Of a DNA stretch of 64,000 nt, positions 59,177 to 64,000 are shown piece by piece (positions within the stretch are counted from its first letter, which is position 1; each line of letters starts with the position of its first letter). The DNA comes from an uncultured Rhodospirillaceae bacterium (GTDB lineage: Bacteria > Pseudomonadota > Alphaproteobacteria > Rhodospirillales > Magnetospirillaceae). Where the stretch lies: contig CAIUSV010000084.1 in NCBI GenBank assembly GCA_903901915.1, positions 33,397-97,396 of the forward strand, written 5' to 3'. A program made the translations under genes and the position numbers. The notes under the pieces were generated by a model that was given only the letters and a program-made list of their open reading frames with translations, did no database searches and was not told the origin of the DNA.

Positions 59177-60477
59177 TGATGCGGCAGTTGCGCTCCGACG
59201 ATCCCGGTTTCGAGCAGGCGTTTGCCGCTCTGTTGGACATGAAGCGCGAGGCCGACGAGGACGTGGATGCCCAGGTCGCCGCCATCCTGGCCGAGGTCAG
59301 GCGGCGCGGCGACGCGGCGCTGATCGAGTACACCGCCCGCTTCGACCGGCTGGAGCTGACACCGGCGGGCTTGCGCATCACCGCCGCCGAGGTCGATGCC
59401 GCCCTGGCCGGCTGCGACGCCCAGTTGATCAAGGACCTGGAACTGGCGGCGGCTCGCATTCACGCCTTTCATTATCGCCAGTTGCCGGTGGACCAGAGTT
59501 TCATCGACGGTGCCGGCGTCTCGCTGGGGCTGCGCTGGACGCCGGTTCAGGCCGCCGGGCTCTACGTTCCGGGCGGCACCGCCGCCTATCCCTCTTCGGT
59601 GCTGATGAATGCCATTCCCGCCAAGGCGGCGGGGGTGGAGCGGCTGGTCATGGTGGTCCCGGCCCCCGGCGGGGTTCTCAACCCGTTGGTGCTGGCGGCA
59701 GCCAGGATCGCCGGTATCGACGAGATCTACCGGGTTGGCGGCGCTCAGGCGGTGGGTGCCCTGGCCTACGGCACCGCCACCATCCGGCCGGTGGACAAGA
59801 TCGTCGGGCCGGGCAACGCCTATGTCGCCGCCGCCAAGCGCCGGGTATTCGGTACCGTCGGCATCGACATGATCGCCGGGCCGTCCGAGATTCTGGTGGT
59901 GGCCGATGGCGCGAACGACGCCGGCTGGATCGCCGCCGATCTGCTGAGTCAGGCCGAGCATGATACCGCCGCGCAAAGCATCCTGATCACCGACGACGCC
60001 GATTTCGGCCGCCGGGTCGCCGAGGCGGTGGAGTCCCACCTCAAAACTCTGCCGCGCGCCGCCATCGCCCGCCAAAGCTGGGACAGTTTCGGCGCCATCA
60101 TCGCGGTGCCGTCCATCGAGGCCGCCATACCCCTGGTTGACCGCATCGCGCCCGAGCATCTGGAACTGGCGGTGGCCGAGCCCGAGGCCCTGGCGGCAAA
60201 GGTTCGCAATGCCGGCGCCATCTTCCTGGGGCGCTATACCCCCGAAGCCATCGGTGATTACGTCGGCGGCCCCAACCATGTGTTGCCGACCGCCCGCTCG
60301 GCCCGCTATTCGTCGGGGCTGGGGGTGTTGGACTTCATGAAGCGAACCACCCTGTTGGGCTGCGACGCCGACAGCTTGCGCGCCATCGGTCCGGTGGCGG
60401 TGCGGCTGGCCGAGGCCGAGGGGTTGGGGGCGCATGGTCTGTCGGTGGCATTGCGCCTTAATCCGGGGGAGAACTGA
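59176..60477 (+). CDS. hisD: Histidinol dehydrogenase
   Basis: 433 residues. It oxidises histidinol to histidine in two NAD+ steps. Zinc and substrate motifs are seen: [19 protein letters not shown], and the NAD loop [20 protein letters not shown] (in two parts). Full family length. Start overlaps the hisG stop; its own stop overlaps the UPF0262 start. Confidence 0.95.
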   Translation: MMRQLRSDDPGFEQAFAALLDMKREADEDVDAQVAAILAEVRRRGDAALIEYTARFDRLELTPAGLRITAAEVDAALAGCDAQLIKDLELAAARIHAFHYRQLPVDQSFIDGAGVSLGLRWTPVQAAGLYVPGGTAAYPSSVLMNAIPAKAAGVERLVMVVPAPGGVLNPLVLAAARIAGIDEIYRVGGAQAVGALAYGTATIRPVDKIVGPGNAYVAAAKRRVFGTVGIDMIAGPSEILVVADGANDAGWIAADLLSQAEHDTAAQSILITDDADFGRRVAEAVESHLKTLPRAAIARQSWDSFGAIIAVPSIEAAIPLVDRIAPEHLELAVAEPEALAAKVRNAGAIFLGRYTPEAIGDYVGGPNHVLPTARSARYSSGLGVLDFMKRTTLLGCDADSLRAIGPVAVRLAEAEGLGAHGLSVALRLNPGEN

Positions 60478-60950
60478 TGCCCCACCGGCAGCGGCTGATC
60501 GCCGTCAATCTCGACGAGAAGACCATGGTGCGCCGCTCGGCCGAGGTCGAGCACGAGCGCGCCGTGGCGATCTATGACCTGCTGGAGGAAAACTACTTCG
60601 CCCCCAACGGCGACTATGTCGGCCCCTACAGCCTACGCCTGCGGCTGGAGGACAACCGCCTGATGTTCGACGTGCGTAGTGGCGACGAGGAGCCGATGCT
60701 TCTCGTGCCGCTGCCGCTCAAGACCTTCCAGTCCATCGTTCGCGACTATTTCCTGATCTGCGAAAGCTATTTCACCGCCATCAAGAAATCGACGCCGTCG
60801 CAGATCGAGGCTATCGACATGGGCCGCCGCGGCCTGCACAACGAGGGCTCGGAACTGCTGCGCGAGCGCCTGGAGGGCAAGATCGACGTGGACTTCGACA
60901 CCGCCCGGCGGCTGTTCACCCTGCTCTGCGTCCTTCATATCAGGGGGTAG
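60477..60950 (+). CDS. UPF0262 family protein
   Basis: 157 residues. Conserved alphaproteobacterial protein usually found after hisD; blocks [16 protein letters not shown] and [17 protein letters not shown]. Soluble, function unknown. Translational overlap with hisD (ATGA). Confidence 0.85.
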   Translation: MPHRQRLIAVNLDEKTMVRRSAEVEHERAVAIYDLLEENYFAPNGDYVGPYSLRLRLEDNRLMFDVRSGDEEPMLLVPLPLKTFQSIVRDYFLICESYFTAIKKSTPSQIEAIDMGRRGLHNEGSELLRERLEGKIDVDFDTARRLFTLLCVLHIRG

Positions 60951-60953
60951 CGG

Positions 60954-61397
60954 GTGGGGGACCTGCCGTCCGCCGTCCTGTTCTGCTGCACCATGAACGC
61001 GGTGCGCTCGCCCATGGCGGAAGGCATCATGAAACGCATTCACGGCAAGCGGATCTATGTCTATTCCGTCGGCGTGCGCCGGGGCGAACTCGATCCCTTC
61101 GTGGTGCAGGTGATGGACGAGATCGGTATCGATCTGTCCAAGCATCGCCCCCGCATCTTCGACGAACTAGAAGACGACAGCTTCGACGTGGTGGTGTCGC
61201 TGTCGCCCGAGGCTCAGCACAAGGCGGTGGACCTCACCCGTACCAACGCTTGCGAGGTCGAATTCTGGCCGACCTTCGATCCCACCCTGGTCGAGGGCAG
61301 TCGCGACGTCCGACTGGAGGCCTATCGGGCGGTGCGCGACGAGTTGGAGCGTCATATCCGCAAAAGATTCCCGACCCAGGGCATGGCCCGCGAGTAA
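60954..61397 (+). CDS. Low-molecular-weight phosphatase / ArsC-like protein
   Basis: 147 residues. The CX5R loop is C12-TMNAV-R18 (followed by S19), and the catalytic Asp is in WPTFDPT (about 105). This is the fold of LMW tyrosine phosphatases and thioredoxin-type arsenate reductases; the setting (hisG-hisD-UPF0262) does not point to arsenic. GTG 60954 starts 3 bp after the UPF0262 stop. Confidence 0.82.
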   Translation: MGDLPSAVLFCCTMNAVRSPMAEGIMKRIHGKRIYVYSVGVRRGELDPFVVQVMDEIGIDLSKHRPRIFDELEDDSFDVVVSLSPEAQHKAVDLTRTNACEVEFWPTFDPTLVEGSRDVRLEAYRAVRDELERHIRKRFPTQGMARE

Positions 61398-61487
61398 TAT
61401 CCGCGTCACCGCTCGAAAACGCTTGACCAATCCCCGGCCAGCGATCACTTATCTCCCCGCGCGGATGGTATGGCGTTTGGAGGATCA

Positions 61488-61706
61488 ATGGCGAAAGAGG
61501 ATGTGATCGAGTTTTCCGGGACCGTGACGGAACTGCTACCCAACGCCATGTTCAGGGTCAAACTCGACAACGACCACGAAATTCTTGCCCACACGTCTGG
61601 CAAGATGCGCAAGAATCGCATTCGGGTTCTGGCCGGTGACCGGGTCAATGTGGAGATGACGCCCTACGACCTGACCAAGGGCCGTATCACCTTCCGCTAC
61701 AAGTAG
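61488..61706 (+). CDS. infA: Translation initiation factor IF-1
   Basis: 72 residues, full length. Starts [11 protein letters not shown] and has the S1-type core with the conserved [26 protein letters not shown] before ATG 61488 is an almost ideal ribosome site. The 90-bp gap upstream (61398-61487) should contain its promoter. Confidence 0.97.
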   Translation: MAKEDVIEFSGTVTELLPNAMFRVKLDNDHEILAHTSGKMRKNRIRVLAGDRVNVEMTPYDLTKGRITFRYK

Positions 61707-61712
61707 TCGTTG

Positions 61713-62288
61713 ATGAGTGCGCTGGTGTTGGCGTCGGCTTCGCCCCGACGCCTTGACCTTCTCCGCCAGATCGCCGTCTTTCCCGCCGCCGTTGATCCCG
61801 CCGACATCGACGAAACCCCAGCCAAGGGCGAGCTTCCCGTTCCCCATGCCCGCCGTCTGGCCGAGGCCAAGGCCCGGGCCGTGGCCGCCCGCCACCCCGG
61901 TTGTCTGGTGCTGGCCGCCGACACGGTAGTGGCGGTGGGGCGGCGCATCCTGCCCAAGGCCGAGGATGCCGCAACGGCGCGTGACTGTCTGCGCCTGCTG
62001 TCGGGGCGGCGCCATCGCGTCCACGGTGGGGTCTGCCTGATCGCGGCCGACGGTAAGGTGGGGCGACGGCTGGTCTCGACCGTCGTCACCTTCAAGCGTC
62101 TGACCTCCGCGGAAATCGACGCCTATGTCGCTGCCGGCGAGTGGGACGGCAAAGCCGGCGGCTATGCCATCCAGGGGCTTGCCGCCCGCTTCGTCCGCGC
62201 CGTTTCCGGGTCCTATTCCAACATCGTCGGCCTGCCGCTGTTCGAGACCGCGCAATTGCTCGACGGTTTCGGTCATGGCAGGCCCTGA
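61713..62288 (+). CDS. maf: Maf-type nucleotide pyrophosphatase
   Basis: 191 residues. SASPRRLDLLRQI at the N-terminus and AADTVVAV with the base Asp; DETP after the first helix. It hydrolyses non-canonical or excess NTPs to NMP. The exact class (YhdE or YceF) is not decided. ATG 61713 is 6 bp after infA; the last 14 bases overlap the RNase gene. Confidence 0.92.
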   Translation: MSALVLASASPRRLDLLRQIAVFPAAVDPADIDETPAKGELPVPHARRLAEAKARAVAARHPGCLVLAADTVVAVGRRILPKAEDAATARDCLRLLSGRRHRVHGGVCLIAADGKVGRRLVSTVVTFKRLTSAEIDAYVAAGEWDGKAGGYAIQGLAARFVRAVSGSYSNIVGLPLFETAQLLDGFGHGRP

Positions 62289-63366
62289 TACCGTTCTGTG
62301 GTCGTGGGGGCCGGGCGAGTCACGTCTGGCGCTGCTGGCCGATGGCGAGGTGGTCGAACTGGTCGTCGACCGCCCGGAGCTGTGGGCGGGATCGTTGTTC
62401 CTTGGCCGGGTGGTGGCGGTGGATCGGCAACTTGACGCCGCCTTCGTCGACATCGGAATCGGCGACCGACCCGGCTTTTTGCCCGGCGCGAAGAGACTGG
62501 GGCTGACCGAGGGCCAGGCGTTGCCGGTGCAAGTTCGCGCCGACGCCTGGGGCGGCAAGGGGCCGCTGCTGGCGGTTGCGACCGAATGTGGCGCGGGCGA
62601 CCGCAAGGCGCCCGCCCTGCTGCGGCGTTCCCACCCCCTGGAGCGGCTGGTCGAGACCTATCCCGCCATCACCCGCATCGTGGCGGACGATGTCGCCGCC
62701 TTCGCCGAGGCCCGCGCGCTGTTTCCCACCCTGGCGGAGCGGGGAGAGGTCGATCTCGACGACGCCTTCGCCGCCGCCCTGGCGCCGGTGGTGGTGCTGC
62801 CCTCGGGGGGGCGGCTGGTGATCGAGCCTACGGCGGCGCTGACCGCCATCGACGTGGATTCCGGTGCCGGCCGCGCCGGCGATGCCAACCGCGAGGCTGT
62901 TGCCGCCATCGCCCGGCAACTGCGGCTGCGCCGGATCGGCGGGCAGGTGGTGGTGGATTTCGTCTCCGGTCCCAAGGGAACGCCCTATCGCCTGGCGGCG
63001 GGGCTGAAGAAGGTGGTGGCGGCCGATCCGGTGCCGACCCATGTGTTCGGGGTGACGCCGCTGGGGATGGTGGAACTGGTGCGCGAGCGGCGCGGGCCGT
63101 CGCTGGCCGAGGTTCTGTGCCGACGGTCGCAAGGGCCGTCGGCCGAGACGACGGCGCTGACGGCGCTGCGGCGGGTGCTGGCCGAGGCTGTGGGCCGTCC
63201 CGGCCTTGCCCCGGTGCTGGTGGTGGCGCCCGAGGTGGCGGCGGCGTTGGGTCGGCTGGGCGAGGCGGTGGCCGAAGCCGGGCGGCGGCTGGGCCGTCCG
63301 CTGATGGTGCGGGCCGAGCCGGGGCGCGCCTGGGAAGATACGATGATCGAGGAGGCGAGGAAATGA
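62275..63366 (+). CDS. Short ribonuclease E/G family protein
   Basis: 363 residues against about 490 in RNase G. S1-like part (SLFLGRVVAVDRQLDAAFVD, GFLPGAK) and the nuclease core with the Mg-binding Asp in TAIDVDSGAG and VVVDFVSG. The zinc-link CPxCxG and the small domain behind it are missing, so it may not form the usual tetramer. Such short forms sit between maf and yacG in many alphaproteobacteria; they may act in rRNA trimming. ATG 62275 overlaps maf. Confidence 0.87.
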   Translation: MAGPDTVLWSWGPGESRLALLADGEVVELVVDRPELWAGSLFLGRVVAVDRQLDAAFVDIGIGDRPGFLPGAKRLGLTEGQALPVQVRADAWGGKGPLLAVATECGAGDRKAPALLRRSHPLERLVETYPAITRIVADDVAAFAEARALFPTLAERGEVDLDDAFAAALAPVVVLPSGGRLVIEPTAALTAIDVDSGAGRAGDANREAVAAIARQLRLRRIGGQVVVDFVSGPKGTPYRLAAGLKKVVAADPVPTHVFGVTPLGMVELVRERRGPSLAEVLCRRSQGPSAETTALTALRRVLAEAVGRPGLAPVLVVAPEVAAALGRLGEAVAEAGRRLGRPLMVRAEPGRAWEDTMIEEARK

Positions 63367-63551
63367 CCGAGGCCGTTGCGTCGAAGCCCTGCCCGGTGTG
63401 CAGCCGGCCGGCCGCCGAGGCTAAATACGCCCCGTTCTGTTCCGGACGTTGCGCCGATGTGGATTTGCATCGCTGGCTGAGTGGAGTCTATCGGGTCGAG
63501 ACTGACGAATCCGGCGAGGAACTGCCCGGCCATCCCACCGGGGGGGCTTGA
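63363..63551 (+). CDS. yacG: DNA gyrase inhibitor YacG
   Basis: 62 residues. Zinc finger CPVC (about 10-13) with FCSGRCADVDLHRWLSG (about 25-41), the YacG pattern. Binds GyrB in Escherichia coli. The start overlaps the RNase stop (ATGA). Confidence 0.92.
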   Translation: MTEAVASKPCPVCSRPAAEAKYAPFCSGRCADVDLHRWLSGVYRVETDESGEELPGHPTGGA

Positions 63552-63604
63552 CCACATGGCCGTTCGTCCTTTATAAGCGCCTCCTCTCGACCCGAGAGCG
63601 CCCT

Positions 63605-63680
63605 GCCCAGGTAGCTCAGTTGGTAGAGCATGCGACTGAAAATCGCAGTGTCGGTGGTTCAATTCCGCCCCTGGGCACCA
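63605..63680 (+). tRNA. tRNA-Phe (GAA)
   Basis: 76 bases, complete. Acceptor GCCCAGG pairs with CCTGGGC, D-arm has AGCTCAGTTGGTAGAGC, anticodon loop CTGAAAA with GAA at 63638-63640, T-arm GGTTCAATTCC. CCA is encoded at 63678-63680. Confidence 0.97.
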
Positions 63681-63682
63681 TT

Positions 63683-63714
63683 AACCCCCTGAAACCGAAA
63701 GGTTTTGGGGGGTT
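63683..63714 (+). terminator. Hairpin terminator after tRNA-Phe
   Basis: Arms AACCCCCTGAAACC and GGTTTTGGGGGGTT (63683-63696, 63701-63714) form a 14-bp stem with a GAAA loop, two bases after the tRNA. Short T-rich tail TTTCC follows. Confidence 0.8.
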
Positions 63715-63720
63715 TCCATT

Positions 63721-64000
63721 TGGGCCGGGCGCTAGGGGGCCGAGGGATGACGGGGGCCATTGTCCTCGCGGCCCCAGCCTGGATGACCGAAGTGGGGTGC
63801 GTCTTGCGTCCCGCGCAAAACCGGCGACTCGACGTCATTCCTCCGCGCTCCGGGGGACGGGCAGCAGTTCTAATTATGGAACGAAAGGGGATTCCCAAGG
63901 CGGGAGAAGTCTGACTCAATAGGTTGTGTGGAACGGCTCGATTCATACATAGCGGCGCTGCGTGCGCGGTGCGATTTTCTGCCGGACAAGCGGGAGGGTC
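63721..64000 (+). other. Non-coding stretch ending in a possible gene start
   Basis: 280 bases downstream of the tRNA with no recognised gene. From GTG 63928 an open frame runs off the right edge (VERLDSYIAALRARCDFLPD...), helical and plausible as an N-terminus, but too short to identify. No insertion sequence or tRNA 3' copy was seen. Confidence 0.3.

Noticed and set aside
63659..63946. 95-codon minus-strand ORF after the tRNA
   Set aside because: It overlaps the tRNA 3' end and the terminator hairpin and has no motif.

Overview
The window is GC-rich DNA of an alphaproteobacterium, most likely Rhodospirillales close to Magnetospirillum or Phaeospirillum. This is inferred from the gene families, not from a search. 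Points in favour are three bacteriohemerythrin-domain proteins, a dense set of chemotaxis, c-di-GMP and hybrid-kinase genes, an anaerobic aromatic (phenylacetate) pathway, and an alphaproteobacterial housekeeping block infA-maf-RNase E/G-yacG-tRNA-Phe.

Layout. 1-13 kb is signal transduction: the tail of an EAL protein, a REC-like/hemerythrin protein, a CheY-like regulator, a membrane protein with a type IVb pilin-like domain followed directly by a hemerythrin, an operon of small membrane protein-MCP-CheZ, a CBS protein, an Aer-like receptor with PilZ, a REC-HATPase protein and a MASE3 histidine kinase. 13-18 kb holds a multi-TM protein, then on the minus strand two small unknown genes and a DUF4062-STAND NTPase-FGE-like protein, preceded by a candidate LexA (SOS) box. 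18-26.5 kb has two large kinases, an amidase and an EAL protein.

26.8-44.8 kb is a catabolic region: a Liv-type ABC importer; padEFGHI (phenylglyoxylate:NAD+ oxidoreductase); a metallo-beta-lactamase/cNMP/hemerythrin fusion; padBCD (phenylacetyl-CoA:acceptor oxidoreductase) on the opposite strand; and a PaaX-family regulator. Together these would take up an aromatic acid and oxidise phenylacetyl-CoA to phenylglyoxylate and then benzoyl-CoA under anoxic conditions. The CoA ligase and the benzoyl-CoA reductase genes are not in the window.

45-64 kb carries a short c-type cytochrome, a PotFGHI-type polyamine importer, a second pilin-like membrane protein, small zinc-finger proteins, a TrmN6-like methyltransferase, a polyprenyl diphosphate synthase, a diguanylate cyclase, a PilZ protein, RarD, an OmpR/EnvZ-type pair, hisG-hisD, UPF0262, an LMW phosphatase-like protein, infA, maf, RNase E/G, yacG, and tRNA-Phe with a strong hairpin after it.

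The best candidates for something undescribed are: the LexA-boxed cassette ending in a STAND protein whose FGE domain lacks the catalytic cysteines; the MBL-cNMP-hemerythrin fusion inside the pad cluster; the pair of pilin-like domains on non-pilin membrane proteins; and a 13-17 bp element (core CCATTTGGGACTA) that points toward the start of at least five signalling or envelope genes.
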